A stretch of DNA of 64,000 nt from assembly GCA_964418695.1 (NCBI GenBank), contig CAYQMN010000005.1, positions 1 to 64,000 on the forward strand. Reading direction: 5' to 3'. The position numbers and the translations under genes were made by a program. Shown here one piece after another: positions 26,307 through 35,374 of this stretch. Position 1 is the first letter of the stretch. Each line of letters begins with the position of its first letter. The notes below the pieces were generated by a model. That model was not told the DNA's origin, made no database searches, and worked only from the letters and a program-made list of their open reading frames with translations. Source of the DNA: Prado023 sp964418695 (lineage in GTDB: Bacteria; Actinomycetota; Actinomycetes; S36-B12; CAIYMF01).

Positions 26307-26377
26307 AGCGGGTGACGAGAATCGAACTCGCATGACCAGCTTGGAAGGCTGGGGCTCTGCCATTGAGCTACACCCGC
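26307..26377 (-). tRNA. tRNA-Gly (anticodon TCC)
   Basis: On the minus strand a 71-nt cloverleaf: acceptor stem GCGGGTG / CACCCGC with discriminator T, D-arm GTAGCTCAATGGCAGAGC, anticodon loop CTTCCAA (TCC) on a CCAGC/GCTGG stem, and T-arm GCGAGTTCGATTCTCGT. The CCA end is not encoded. Confidence 0.95.
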
Positions 26378-26466
26378 GTGGCCGCCGATCCGGGGAGCGG
26401 TGAGCCGCGCAGCAGCCTAGACGATCCGCAGGCCTCGATGATCCGCCCGTCGCCCGGGATGAGCCC

Positions 26467-27648
26467 TCAGGCCAGTTCGTCGCGGTGGCGGTGGACGAAG
26501 TCGGCCATCCCGGGGACGGTGTAGGCGAGCATGCCGTGGTCGGGGGCGAACACGAGCCCCTTGGCGATCAGCTTCGCGCGGTACGGGCCCAGGCTGTTGG
26601 GCTTGATCCCCATGCGCTCGGCGAGGGCGCTGGTCAGCGACGGGCCGTCGCCGTCCTCGGACATGGCCACCAGCAGGCGGCGCTCGGCCGGCGTGGCCCG
26701 CGACCAGCGCGAGCGGAAGAAGCCCACGTCGAGCCGGTCCAGTGCGACGACCGCCCCGGTGCGGGCGTCTCCCTCTGTGATGACCGGGCCCGCGGCGACC
26801 TCCCAAGTGGCGCGCCCGTACTCCTGCAGGAAGTAGGGGTAGCCGCCGGACCGCTGCAGCAGCACGCGCAGCGCGGTGGGCTCGAAGCTGACCCCGTCGC
26901 CGGTGACCGGATCGGTCAGCGCGTGCGCGGCCTGGTCGTCGTCGAGTCGCTCGATGGTCCGGTAGTCGAAGAGCCGCTCGGAGTACGAGCGGGCGGTGGC
27001 CATCGTGGCCGGGAGGTTGGGCAGCCCGGCGCCCAGAAGGAAGAACGGCCAGCTGCGCTGACCGGCCTGGTGCGCGGTCACGAGCAGGGCGCGCAGCAGT
27101 CCGGGGTCGAGGTCCTGCAGCTCGTCGATGAACAGCGCGAACGCCCGGCCCTGCTCGACCAGGGCACTGGACAGGTCCGCGACCAGCTCGGTCAGGTCGA
27201 CCTCGATGTCGCCAGAGTCCGCGCGCCCGGGCGTCAGGTCGACACCCAGGTCGATCCCGGTCGTCCCGAGCTTGACCGTGAACGCGCTCACCGACTGCAG
27301 CGCCCGGTGGGCCCGCTCGCTCAGCGCGCCGCCCCGGCGCAGGGACCGGGCCTGCGCGGCGATGTCACGGGCCAGGATCCGCCGCACGCTCGTGCTGCCC
27401 GCCGCGTCCGGGCGGGCCTCCAGCGCGACCACGAACCAGCCGGCCGACTCGGCCCGGTCGCGCATCTCATTGAGCAGCACGGTCTTGCCCACCCCGCGCA
27501 GCCCGGTGAGCATGATCCCGCGCGCGGGCAGCGACCGGCCGGCTCGCTGGATCAGGACGTCGAGCAGCGCGAGCTCGGCCTCGCGCCCCACGAGGGCGGG
27601 TGGGCGAAGTCCGGAACCGGGGTTGAAGGGGTTGCTGGCGGCCTGCAC
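26467..27648 (-). CDS. AAA ATPase (ORC1/AAA_16 type)
   Basis: 393-residue ATPase with Walker A GLRGVGKTVLL near residue 48 and Walker B ALFIDELQDLDP near 170, then a helical lid and a C-terminal winged-helix-like part (ALAERMGIKPNSLGPYRAKL). This resembles stand-alone STAND/AAA_16 ATPases found in accessory loci. The GTG at 27648 has no ribosome-binding site but a full promoter directly upstream. It sits next to tRNA-Gly and is not part of an operon. Function unknown; defence or regulatory roles are possible. Confidence 0.8.
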   Translation of the reverse strand: MQAASNPFNPGSGLRPPALVGREAELALLDVLIQRAGRSLPARGIMLTGLRGVGKTVLLNEMRDRAESAGWFVVALEARPDAAGSTSVRRILARDIAAQARSLRRGGALSERAHRALQSVSAFTVKLGTTGIDLGVDLTPGRADSGDIEVDLTELVADLSSALVEQGRAFALFIDELQDLDPGLLRALLVTAHQAGQRSWPFFLLGAGLPNLPATMATARSYSERLFDYRTIERLDDDQAAHALTDPVTGDGVSFEPTALRVLLQRSGGYPYFLQEYGRATWEVAAGPVITEGDARTGAVVALDRLDVGFFRSRWSRATPAERRLLVAMSEDGDGPSLTSALAERMGIKPNSLGPYRAKLIAKGLVFAPDHGMLAYTVPGMADFVHRHRDELA

Positions 27649-27655
27649 CTAGCGA

Positions 27656-27683
27656 ATCGTAGGGGCGAATTAGGAATTCGCAA
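27656..27683 (-). promoter_or_regulatory. Leaderless promoter with inverted repeat for the AAA ATPase
   Basis: Minus strand: -35 TTGCGA (27683 to 27678), 16-bp spacer, -10 TACGAT (27661 to 27656), then 7 nt to the GTG. A perfect inverted repeat GCGAATT-AGG-AATTCGC (27665-27681) fills the spacer and touches the -35, a likely operator. Confidence 0.6.
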
Positions 27684-27757
27684 GGACTGTCGGTGAGCTG
27701 CCCGGGTGCGGAAGGCTGGCAAATCTGGGCGAGCAGCCCGACGTCGCGCAACACCTG

Positions 27758-27787
27758 CGCAGAACGGACACAGGTGTCCGTTCTGCG
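27758..27787. repeat. Long perfect palindrome
   Basis: CGCAGAACGGACAC (27758-27771) and its exact complement (27774-27787) flank a 2-bp centre AG. Outer arms ACCTGCGCA (27753-27761) / TGCGCAGGT (27805-27813) and GCAAATC (27719-27725) / GATTTGC (27801-27807) can form alternative stems. Confidence 0.7.
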
Positions 27788-27884
27788 TCAGTCCTTGGGC
27801 GATTTGCGCAGGTCTCGGTGCACGAGCGGCGAGATCAGCCTCCACGGGATCGAAGCGTGCTGTCGCGACAGGAAGCGGTGAGGC

Positions 27885-27926
27885 GGGGGCGTGGCGGGGG
27901 CGTGGCGGGGGCGTGGCGGGGCGTGG
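27885..27926. repeat. 11-bp tandem repeat
   Basis: Three exact copies of GGGGGCGTGGC from 27885 to 27917 followed by a fourth, truncated copy to 27926. G-rich on the plus strand. Confidence 0.7.
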
Positions 27927-28065
27927 AATCGAGAGGTCTGTGTCCCGGGGAGGCGACCACACCGTCGGTCGAGCTTGTGGCGAAGAGGACCGTCCCCGCA
28001 TCTATGCGCGGATGATGACGCGCGCGCTCGGCGCACAAGTGCGGAGTGTGTGGCGTACCTGGGAG

Positions 28066-28085
28066 AGGTCTCGACAAGCTCGACC
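28066..28085. repeat. Dispersed extragenic repeat (GGTCTCGAC-type)
   Basis: AGGTCTCGACAAGCTCGACC, the same family as 3926-3945, 38821-38839 and 61781-61799. It lies 140 bp upstream of ligD in DNA without a gene. Confidence 0.55.
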
Positions 28086-28204
28086 GGCGCAGGACCGGGT
28101 GGCGAGGATTCGATTGCCGTTCGAGCGGGGATGCGTTGGTCGCCTGTGTCGCGACGGATCGGCGGGGTGAGGTCGGCGCTCAGCGCGACGGTTCGGCGGG
28201 TGCT

Positions 28205-28220
28205 GACCCAATACTGGGTC
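28205..28220 (+). promoter_or_regulatory. Palindrome and candidate -10 of leaderless ligD transcript
   Basis: GACCCA-ATAC-TGGGTC is a perfect 6-bp inverted repeat ending 2 bp before the ligD ATG. It contains AATACT (28210-28215), a -10-like hexamer 7 nt before the ATG. No Shine-Dalgarno sequence is seen. Confidence 0.4.
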
Positions 28221-28222
28221 GC

Positions 28223-30700
28223 ATGGGTCTGTCGGAGCCGAACGACCAGGGCGGGGGACAGGCCCAGGGCCAAGCCCAAGCTCACGCCCCGGCTTCGACC
28301 CCGGCTTCGGCTTCGACCCCGGCTTCGGCTTCGACCCCGGCTTCGGCTTCGACCCCGGCCCCGGCCCCGGCCCCGGCGATCTGGGTCAGTTCCGCGTCTG
28401 CTTCTGAGGCCGAGATCGACTTGTCGGCCGCGGTTCCCGCGCCTCTGCCCCGGAGCGTCGAGCCGATGCTGGCGACACTCGCCGCGGATGCCTTCGACGA
28501 CGACGATTGGCTGTTCGAGATCAAGTGGGACGGCTTCCGGGTGCTCGCGATCGTCGGCCCGGACGCCCCGGTGCGGCTGCGCACACGCAACGGCAACGAC
28601 GCGCGCGCCCACTTCCCCACCTTGCTCGACGGGCTGGGTGCCTCACTGGACGCCCGCGAGGCTGTGCTCGACGGGGAGGTGGTGGCCCTGGACGAGCAGG
28701 GCCGGCCGGACTTCAGCCTGCTGCAGGAGCGGATCTCGGTGCACCGGCTTGGCGGCGGGTCGGCCGGGATGGTCTACGAGGTCTTCGACCTGCTTCACCT
28801 GGACGGGCACAGCCTGCTGGCGGTCCCGCTCGAGGAGCGCAAGAAGCTGCTGCGCCTGGTGCTGACGCAGAGCGCCGGCGTGCGGTTCGTGGAGCACGTC
28901 GCGGGGGAGGGTCGCGCGTTCCTCGCGGCGGCCGCCCAGCAGGAGCTGGAAGGCGTCGTCGCCAAGCACCGGCGCTCCCGGTACGAGAGTGGCCGGCGGG
29001 CCAGCACCTGGCTCAAGGTGAAGATCCGGGCCGAGCAGGAGCTGGTGGTCGGCGGCTGGACCCCCGAGCGCGGCCGACCCAGCGAGCTCGGGGCGTTGGT
29101 GGTCGGGGTCTACCGCGACGGGCAGCTGCGGTTCGCCGGCAAGGTGGGGTCGGGTCTGTCGGGCCGGACGCGGGCGGAGCTGATCGACCTGCTCGGGCCG
29201 CTGGCGACCGAGGAGCCGCCCTTCGCGGAGGTGCCCGCGCCCGGTGCCCGCGGTCGCTGGGGCGGGGATCTGAAGGAGGTGACGTGGGTCCGCCCGGAGC
29301 TGGTGATCCGCGCTGCACTCGGCGGCTGGTCGCGCGACGGGATGGTGCGTCAGGCATCCTTCCGCGGCCTGGACCGGGGGCGCGACCCGCGGGGCGTGGT
29401 CAGGGAGGTCCCGGTCGATCCGGCCGCCGCGGAGGCTCAGGCCGCCCACGAGGTGGACGTGTCGGAGCAGCCTGGCGAGTCGAGCGCCCAGGATCGTGGT
29501 GCCGCGGCAGCAGGCAGGAGGCGGAGCGGGACGCGCGGGCGTACCGGCGGTTCCTCGGCGGTCATGGGGAACGAGTCGTCCGTGACCGCCACCGAGGTCG
29601 CCAGGGTAGGGGGATCGCCCGGCGCGACGAGCATCGCGGCCGGAGTCGGGAGACACGTCGGTGCGGCGGGCGCTCCGGGCAGCGGACCCGTGAGCGCCCC
29701 CGCGAGCGACCCAGGGGACGTCCCGGCCGCGTGGGCGGCGGGCACCGAAGCCGAGTTGGCTGCGCTGGCGGACTTGCCCTCGGCGAAGGTCTCCTGGGAC
29801 GTCGGGGGCCAGACGCTCGTGCTCACGAACCTCGACAAGGAGCTTTTCCCGCCGCGCGACGGCGTCGATGAGCCGCCGGTCACCAAGCGTGACCTCGTCG
29901 GGTACTTCGCCCGGATCGCCCCAGCGATGCTGCCCCATCTGGCCGACCGCCCGCTGAACCTGCACCGCTTCCCGAACGGGATCGCGGCCCCCGGCTTCTG
30001 GCAGAAGGACATCCCGAAGGGAGCGCCTGGCTGGCTCACGCGGTGGGCCGAGACGGGCGTGCCCGAGGAGCATCGGCGCGCCAACGACCACCTGCTCGCC
30101 GACGGGGTCGCCGCGCTGTGCTGGCTGGCCAACCAGGCCTCCTTCGAGGTGCACGCCTGGACCGCGCTGGCGGCCGATCCGTGGTGCCCGACGTTCGCGC
30201 TCATCGACATCGACCCCGGGCCGGCCACCACCTGGGACGAGACCCTCACCCTCGCCCGGCTGTACCGGACCGCGCTGGACCATCTGGGCGTGCGTGGCTA
30301 CGCCAAGACCACCGGCTCGCGAGGCCTCCAGGCCTGGATCCCGGTGGAGCTCGGGCGCTACACCTACGCCGAGACCTCCGCGTGGGTCGAGGCCCTGTCC
30401 CGGGCGGTCGGCGCCACGGTCCCAGACCTGGTCAGCTGGGAGTGGGCGACCAAGCAGCGCGGCGGCAAGGCGCGGCTGGACTACACGCAGAACGCGCCGA
30501 TCAAGACCCTCGTCGCGCCCTACGCCGTGCGGCCCCGCCCTGGCGCGCCGGTGTCGATGCCGATCCGGTGGGAGGAGCTGGACGACCCGACCTTGCGCAG
30601 CGACCGATGGACCATCCGCGACGCCCCCGCGCGAGTAGCCGAAGTCGGGGATCTCTTCGCGGGTGCCCAGACGTTCGACCAGGTGCTCCCCACGCTTTGA
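28223..30700 (+). CDS. ligD: ATP-dependent DNA ligase LigD, ligase-polymerase form
   Basis: 825-residue end-joining enzyme. Order: a 50-residue Ala/Pro/Ser repeat head (PASAST units), the adenylyltransferase/OB ligase domain (residues about 75-400, motif I KWDGFR with Lys101, then LDGEVVALDE, EGVVAKH and STWLKVK), a linker, and the polymerase/primase domain (about 530-825; LIDIDPGPATTWDE metal-binding acids, KTTGSRGLQAWIPV). The 3'-phosphoesterase domain found in Mycobacterium LigD is absent, and the order (LIG-POL) is reversed relative to it. No ku gene is in the window. ATG 28223 is set by the promoter directly upstream. Confidence 0.92.
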   Translation: MGLSEPNDQGGGQAQGQAQAHAPASTPASASTPASASTPASASTPAPAPAPAIWVSSASASEAEIDLSAAVPAPLPRSVEPMLATLAADAFDDDDWLFEIKWDGFRVLAIVGPDAPVRLRTRNGNDARAHFPTLLDGLGASLDAREAVLDGEVVALDEQGRPDFSLLQERISVHRLGGGSAGMVYEVFDLLHLDGHSLLAVPLEERKKLLRLVLTQSAGVRFVEHVAGEGRAFLAAAAQQELEGVVAKHRRSRYESGRRASTWLKVKIRAEQELVVGGWTPERGRPSELGALVVGVYRDGQLRFAGKVGSGLSGRTRAELIDLLGPLATEEPPFAEVPAPGARGRWGGDLKEVTWVRPELVIRAALGGWSRDGMVRQASFRGLDRGRDPRGVVREVPVDPAAAEAQAAHEVDVSEQPGESSAQDRGAAAAGRRRSGTRGRTGGSSAVMGNESSVTATEVARVGGSPGATSIAAGVGRHVGAAGAPGSGPVSAPASDPGDVPAAWAAGTEAELAALADLPSAKVSWDVGGQTLVLTNLDKELFPPRDGVDEPPVTKRDLVGYFARIAPAMLPHLADRPLNLHRFPNGIAAPGFWQKDIPKGAPGWLTRWAETGVPEEHRRANDHLLADGVAALCWLANQASFEVHAWTALAADPWCPTFALIDIDPGPATTWDETLTLARLYRTALDHLGVRGYAKTTGSRGLQAWIPVELGRYTYAETSAWVEALSRAVGATVPDLVSWEWATKQRGGKARLDYTQNAPIKTLVAPYAVRPRPGAPVSMPIRWEELDDPTLRSDRWTIRDAPARVAEVGDLFAGAQTFDQVLPTL

Positions 30701-30842
30701 TCGGGGCCGGATCGGGCGAGGTGTCGGTCGCGCGAGCCGGCCGCGGGAGCCCGAAGCCCAGCCCGCCGCGAGGGTCGCCCGCCAGGGCCGCCGCGAACCC
30801 CCCGACCCCGCGAACCCGCCGCCAGGGCCGAACCCACGACCC

Positions 30843-33452
30843 CTACGCGGGTGGCGCCGCGAACTCGATGACCGGGGCGGCGTCGCCCACGACGATCCGC
30901 AGGTCCGCGATCCGCCCGGCCGCTGCCAGGTCCCCGGCTGCCGCCGACGCCAGGCGCGCGGACTCCTCCGGGAGCGCGATCTGCGCGGTCGCGATGTCCG
31001 CGCGCATCCCCACCTTCGCGTCCGACTTGGCCTTGCGGATCGCTGCCAGCACCCCGGCGACCTGGGCCACCAGCGCCGGGTCCCCGCCGGCCGCAGCCTC
31101 GGCGACCTCGTCGGCCGCGGGCCAGGCCGCGCGGTGCACCGAGCCCTCCTGCCACCACGCCCAGACCTCCTCGGTCACGAACGGCAGGAACGGGGCGAAC
31201 AGCCGCTGCAGCACCGACAGCGCCGTGGCCAGCGTGGTGCGCGCCGACGCGGCGCCCGCCTGCCCGCGGGTGCCGTAGGCCCGGTCCTTCACCAGCTCGA
31301 CGTAGTCGTCGCAGAACGACCAGAAGTAGGTCTCGGTGACCTCCAGCGCGCGGGTGTACTGGTAGTCCTCGAACGCGGCCGTCGCGGTCCGCACGACCTC
31401 GGCGAGCGCGGCGAGCTGCGCCCGGTCCAGCGGGTCGGTGACGTCTGCGGCCCGGCCCGCCGCCGACGCGTCGGCCCCGAAGCCGAGCACGAACCGGCTC
31501 GCGTTGAGGATCTTGATCGCCAGGCGACGGCCGATCTTCATCTGCCCCTCGTCGAACGCGGTGTCGGTGCCGGGCCGGCCCGAGGCCGCCCAGTAGCGCA
31601 CGGCGTCGGAGCCGTGCTTGTCCAGCAGGTCGACCGGCGTCACCACGTTGCCCTTGGACTTCGACATCTTCTTGCGGTCCGGATCCAGGATCCAGCCCGA
31701 GATCGCAGCGTCGGTCCACGGCAGCCGGTCGTCCTCCAGGTGCGAGCGCACGACCGAGGAGAACAGCCAGGTCCGGATGATCTCGTGGGCCTGCGGGCGC
31801 AGGTCCATCGGCGAGACCGCTGCCCACAGCTGCGGGTCGCGCTCCCAGCCACCGACGATCTGCGGGGTCAGCGACGAGGTCGCCCAGGTGTCCATGATGT
31901 CTGGGTCGCCGACGAAGCCACCGGGGACGCCGCGCTGGTCAGCTGTGTAGCCGGCCGGCGCCTCGGCCGAGGGGTCGACCGGCAGCGCCGACTCCTCGGG
32001 CACGATCAGCCGCTCGTAGTCGGGGTTGCCGTGCTCGTCGACGCCATACCACAGCGGGATCGGCACGCCGTAGAACCGCTGCCGGCTGATCAGCCAGTCG
32101 CCGGCCAGCCCCGACACCCAGTTCGCGTACCGCACCGCCATGCCCGGCGGGTGCCAGCGCAGCTCCTCGCCGCGGGCCAGCAGCGCCGCGCGCAGGCCGG
32201 CATCCCGTCCCCCGTTGCGGATGTACCACTGGCGGGTCGTGACGATCTCCAGGGGCTTGTCGCCCTTCTCGTAGAACTTCACCGGGTGGCTGATCGTGCG
32301 CGGCTCGCCCTCCAGCGCGCCGGCCTCGCCGAGCAGCTCGACCATCCGCTTCTTCGCCGAGAACATCGTCAGCCCGGCCAGCGACTCGAACGCGGCCCGA
32401 CCGCCGGGCGTGGCGATCCACTCCGGGATCTCGGGCAGGATGCGCCCGTCCCAGCCGACGATCGGCCGGGTCGCCAGCGCCAGCTCGCGCCACCAGGTGA
32501 CGTCGGTGGTGTCGCCGAAGGTGCAGATCATCGCGATGCCGGAGCCCTTCTCCGGATCGGCCAGGTGGTGGGCGACCACCGGCACCTCGACCCCGAAGAC
32601 CGGAGTCGTCACCGTCGAGCCGAAGTGCATCTGGTAGCGCTCGTCGTCCGGGTGCGCGACCAGCGCGACGCAGGCGGCGAGCAGCTCGGGGCGGGTGGTC
32701 TCGATGTGGACCACTCCGGTGCCGTCGGAGTAGGGGAAGCCGATGCGGTGGTATGCCCCGGGCATCTCCCGGTCCTCCAGCTCGGCCTGGGCGACCGCGG
32801 TGCGGAACGTGACGTCCCAGAGCGTGGGCGCCTCGGCCTGGTACGCCTCGCCCCGGGCCAGGTTGCGCAGGAACATCCGCTGCGAGGTGGCCCGGGCGTT
32901 GGTGTCGATGGTCTGGTAGGTCTGCGTCCAGTCCACCGAGAGGCCGAGCTGGCGGAACAGCGCCTCGAACGCCTTCTCGTCTTCGGCGGTGAGCTGCTCG
33001 CAGAGCTCGATGAAGTTGCGCCGGCTGATCGCGATCTGCCGCTTCGGGTCGGGCTTGGCCGGAGGGGTGAAGTCCGGGTCGTACGGCAGGCTCGGCTCGC
33101 AGCGCACGCCGTAGTAGTTCTGCACCCGCCGCTCGGTCGGCAGGCCGTTGTCGTCCCAGCCCATCGGATAGAAGACGTCCAGCCCGCACATGCGCTTGAA
33201 GCGCGCGATGAGGTCGGTGTGGGTGAACGAGAAGACGTGGCCGACGTGCAGCGAGCCGGAGACGGTCGGCGGGGGAGTGTCGATCGAGTACACGCCCGAG
33301 CGCGGCGCCGAGCGGTCGAACAGGTAGGTCCCCTCGGCCTCCCAGCGCCGCGACCAGACCGCCTCGATCCCGTCGATCGTGGGCTTCTCGGGGACGCGGC
33401 TCGCGCCCGGGGCGGCGGTCGCGGTCGGTGCGGCGGCAGGGGTCTGGCTCAT
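30843..33452 (-). CDS. valS: Valine-tRNA ligase
   Basis: 869-residue class I aminoacyl-tRNA synthetase. HIGH motif in SGSLHVGHVFSF near residue 70, KMSKSKGN near 595, the editing CP1 region between them, and the anticodon-binding helix bundle after. The C terminus is short, without an obvious long coiled-coil arm. ATG 33452 is preceded by TAGACT and 8 nt and has no strong ribosome-binding site, so it may be leaderless. Downstream of the APC permease gene on the same strand, convergent with ligD. Confidence 0.95.
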   Translation of the reverse strand: MSQTPAAAPTATAAPGASRVPEKPTIDGIEAVWSRRWEAEGTYLFDRSAPRSGVYSIDTPPPTVSGSLHVGHVFSFTHTDLIARFKRMCGLDVFYPMGWDDNGLPTERRVQNYYGVRCEPSLPYDPDFTPPAKPDPKRQIAISRRNFIELCEQLTAEDEKAFEALFRQLGLSVDWTQTYQTIDTNARATSQRMFLRNLARGEAYQAEAPTLWDVTFRTAVAQAELEDREMPGAYHRIGFPYSDGTGVVHIETTRPELLAACVALVAHPDDERYQMHFGSTVTTPVFGVEVPVVAHHLADPEKGSGIAMICTFGDTTDVTWWRELALATRPIVGWDGRILPEIPEWIATPGGRAAFESLAGLTMFSAKKRMVELLGEAGALEGEPRTISHPVKFYEKGDKPLEIVTTRQWYIRNGGRDAGLRAALLARGEELRWHPPGMAVRYANWVSGLAGDWLISRQRFYGVPIPLWYGVDEHGNPDYERLIVPEESALPVDPSAEAPAGYTADQRGVPGGFVGDPDIMDTWATSSLTPQIVGGWERDPQLWAAVSPMDLRPQAHEIIRTWLFSSVVRSHLEDDRLPWTDAAISGWILDPDRKKMSKSKGNVVTPVDLLDKHGSDAVRYWAASGRPGTDTAFDEGQMKIGRRLAIKILNASRFVLGFGADASAAGRAADVTDPLDRAQLAALAEVVRTATAAFEDYQYTRALEVTETYFWSFCDDYVELVKDRAYGTRGQAGAASARTTLATALSVLQRLFAPFLPFVTEEVWAWWQEGSVHRAAWPAADEVAEAAAGGDPALVAQVAGVLAAIRKAKSDAKVGMRADIATAQIALPEESARLASAAAGDLAAAGRIADLRIVVGDAAPVIEFAAPPA

Positions 33453-33484
33453 GGGCGCGGAGTCTACGGTGGCGGGCTGACAGC

Positions 33485-33558
33485 GCCCCACGGCTGCGGG
33501 TCGTCGGTCTCGCACGGGACGCGTGAGCCGTGGCTAGCCCCACGGCTGCGGGTCGTCG
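33485..33558. repeat. 22-bp direct repeat and hairpin at the permease 3' end
   Basis: A 22-bp stretch beginning GCCCCACGGCTGCGGG occurs at 33485-33506 and 33537-33558. The second copy encodes the last residues of the APC permease. An 8-bp hairpin, AGCCGTGG-CTAGCC-CCACGGCT, spans the permease stop codon and may end its transcript before valS. Confidence 0.6.
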
Positions 33559-35081
33559 TCGACCCAGTGCGCGTGCTGACGGGGCAGCGTCCGGCCCTGG
33601 AAGAACGCCGGGTACCGCGACTTGCACGCCAGCATGAGCGGGATCGCCACGAGCATCCCGACCACCCCGACGATGAAGACGGTGCCGATCCCCGCGATCG
33701 AGTTCCCCGACCCGTAGTCGGGATCCATCATGTGGCGGGCCTCCACCACCAGCACGACGCTGAGCACCACGGCCGCGATCGCCGGCAGGATCACCTGCCC
33801 CAGGGCCGTGCGCACCGAGGTGAACGCCGTGCGGTGGAAGTACACCGCGCACGAGGCGGCGGCCACCGTGTAGTAGACGCAGATCGAGATGCCCACGCTG
33901 TAGACCGAGTCGGCGACGATGGCGTCGCTGGTCAGGCTCAGGCCCAGGTAGATCGCCAGGGTGACCAGGCCCATGAACCAGGTCGCGACGCGCGGGGCCG
34001 CGGTGGCCTCGTCGACGCTGGCGAACCGGCCTGGGACCGCGCGGTAGGTGGCCATCGCCAGGACGCCGCGGGCGGTAGGCATGACCGTGGACATGGTCGC
34101 GGAGAAGGCCGAGACGCCCACGATCAGGGCCGCGACGACCGCGCCGCGCTCGCCGATCGCGTTGGTCGCCATCACCAGGAACACGTCGTCGAGGTTCGCC
34201 TCGTGGGTCAGGCTCGCCGGGTCGCTCTGGTCGATGCCGGCGTAGGCCAGCGCCGCGATCGTGAACAGCACGTACGTCACCAGGATGATCGACATCGAGA
34301 CCACGCCGGTGCGCGCGGCCTGTCGGGCGTCGCCCCGGGACTCCTCGGACATCGCGAGCGCGGCGTCGAAGCCCCAGAAGATGAACAGGGCCACGAGGAA
34401 CCCGCCGAACATCGCCCCCCACCCGTCGATCGCCAGCGGGTTGAGCCACTCCCAGGAGAACGGCTGCGCGGTCGGGACGGCATCGCCGGCCAGGACCGCG
34501 CCGACCAGCATGCCCGCCAGGACGATCAGCCCACCGTACTGGAGCACCGTCAGGGCCAGCGTGGAGCGCGAGGACTCCTCGGCTCCCCGCGCGACCAGCC
34601 ACGTCGTGACCAGGATGAACGCGCTGCCGATCGCCGCTCGTAGCGCGAGGCTCGGCTCCTCCAGGCCGGCCACCGTGCTCACCGAGTTGACCATCACCTC
34701 GGCCGCGCCCACCCCGGCCAGCGTGCTGGACAGGAACAGCCCCCAGCCGCCGATCCACCCCGTCCGGGGGCCCAGGGCCATGGCGCCCCACGTGAACACG
34801 GTCCCGGAGTCCGGCGCGACGGTGCTCATGTGCTTGTAGGCGAACGACACGAAGAACATGGGGATCACTGAGATGACGAAGACGATCGGCAGCTGATAGC
34901 CGGACTCGAGAGCGCCGTAGCCCAAGGCCCCGGTCAGCGAATAGGCGGGCGCGGTGGCTGCCAGGCCGATCGCCACCGTCGCCACGAGCGAGACCGAGTT
35001 GCGCCGCAGGCCCTTGCCGCGCAGCCCGTCAGGCTCGAGCTCGACGTGCTGATGCGGGTGGGAACCCTCGGCTGCACCCAT
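33534..35081 (-). CDS. APC family amino acid permease
   Basis: 515-residue transporter with 12 hydrophobic segments and the APC-superfamily N-terminal pattern NSVSLVATVAIGLAATAPAYSLTGALGY, with GWGLFLSSTLAGVGAAEV in the third/fourth helix region and FWGFDAALAMSEESR near residue 235. GGAGG lies 9 nt before the ATG. The substrate cannot be told from sequence. Divergent from the glutamate-type ABC operon, so the two may share control. Confidence 0.85.
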   Translation of the reverse strand: MGAAEGSHPHQHVELEPDGLRGKGLRRNSVSLVATVAIGLAATAPAYSLTGALGYGALESGYQLPIVFVISVIPMFFVSFAYKHMSTVAPDSGTVFTWGAMALGPRTGWIGGWGLFLSSTLAGVGAAEVMVNSVSTVAGLEEPSLALRAAIGSAFILVTTWLVARGAEESSRSTLALTVLQYGGLIVLAGMLVGAVLAGDAVPTAQPFSWEWLNPLAIDGWGAMFGGFLVALFIFWGFDAALAMSEESRGDARQAARTGVVSMSIILVTYVLFTIAALAYAGIDQSDPASLTHEANLDDVFLVMATNAIGERGAVVAALIVGVSAFSATMSTVMPTARGVLAMATYRAVPGRFASVDEATAAPRVATWFMGLVTLAIYLGLSLTSDAIVADSVYSVGISICVYYTVAAASCAVYFHRTAFTSVRTALGQVILPAIAAVVLSVVLVVEARHMMDPDYGSGNSIAGIGTVFIVGVVGMLVAIPLMLACKSRYPAFFQGRTLPRQHAHWVDDDPQPWG

Positions 35082-35260
35082 GCGCGAGATCCTCCTGGGC
35101 CACGGTCGGCCCCCGGCCGCTCGCGGACTTGAGGATAGAGCCGGCCGAGCCGCCCACGCGGGCTGAGGAATGCCGCGAGGGTCGTCCTCGCGCTTCGAAT
35201 CGCCGGACGCCCGGTGGCGCCGCTGGAAGTGCGCCGTTCTGCGGACACGGGTGTCGATCC

Positions 35261-35289
35261 TTGACTGTCCGCCCGCGCATCTGTCAGGT
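35261..35289 (+). promoter_or_regulatory. Candidate promoter of the glu ABC operon
   Basis: TTGACT (35261-35266), a 17-bp spacer and TCAGGT (35284-35289), about 85 bp before the gluA start. The -10 is weak. It lies in the 293-bp divergent region between the APC permease and gluA. Confidence 0.3.
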
Positions 35290-35374
35290 TGGCGGTGCTC
35301 GTGACCGCACGGCCTTGGCACTGTCACCACACGCTTGGTACCGCAGAGCACGCCCGGACGTCGGAAGGGGACGC

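Larger units (their letters stand above)
27684..28204. other. Gene-free, highly structured stretch upstream of ligD
   Basis: About 520 bp with no credible gene. It holds a nested set of inverted repeats at 27719-27813 (core palindrome 27758-27787), an 11-bp tandem repeat at 27885-27926 and one dispersed GGTCTCGACAAGCTCGACC repeat at 28067-28085. The frames across it are low-complexity translations of repeats. Confidence 0.55.

Noticed and set aside
26307..26377. Attachment site for an integrated element at tRNA-Gly
   Set aside because: No integrase gene and no duplicated tRNA 3' end were seen in the window.
27885..27926. CRISPR or coding repeat
   Set aside because: An 11-bp direct tandem repeat without spacers; the unit is not a multiple of three and no frame is protein-like.
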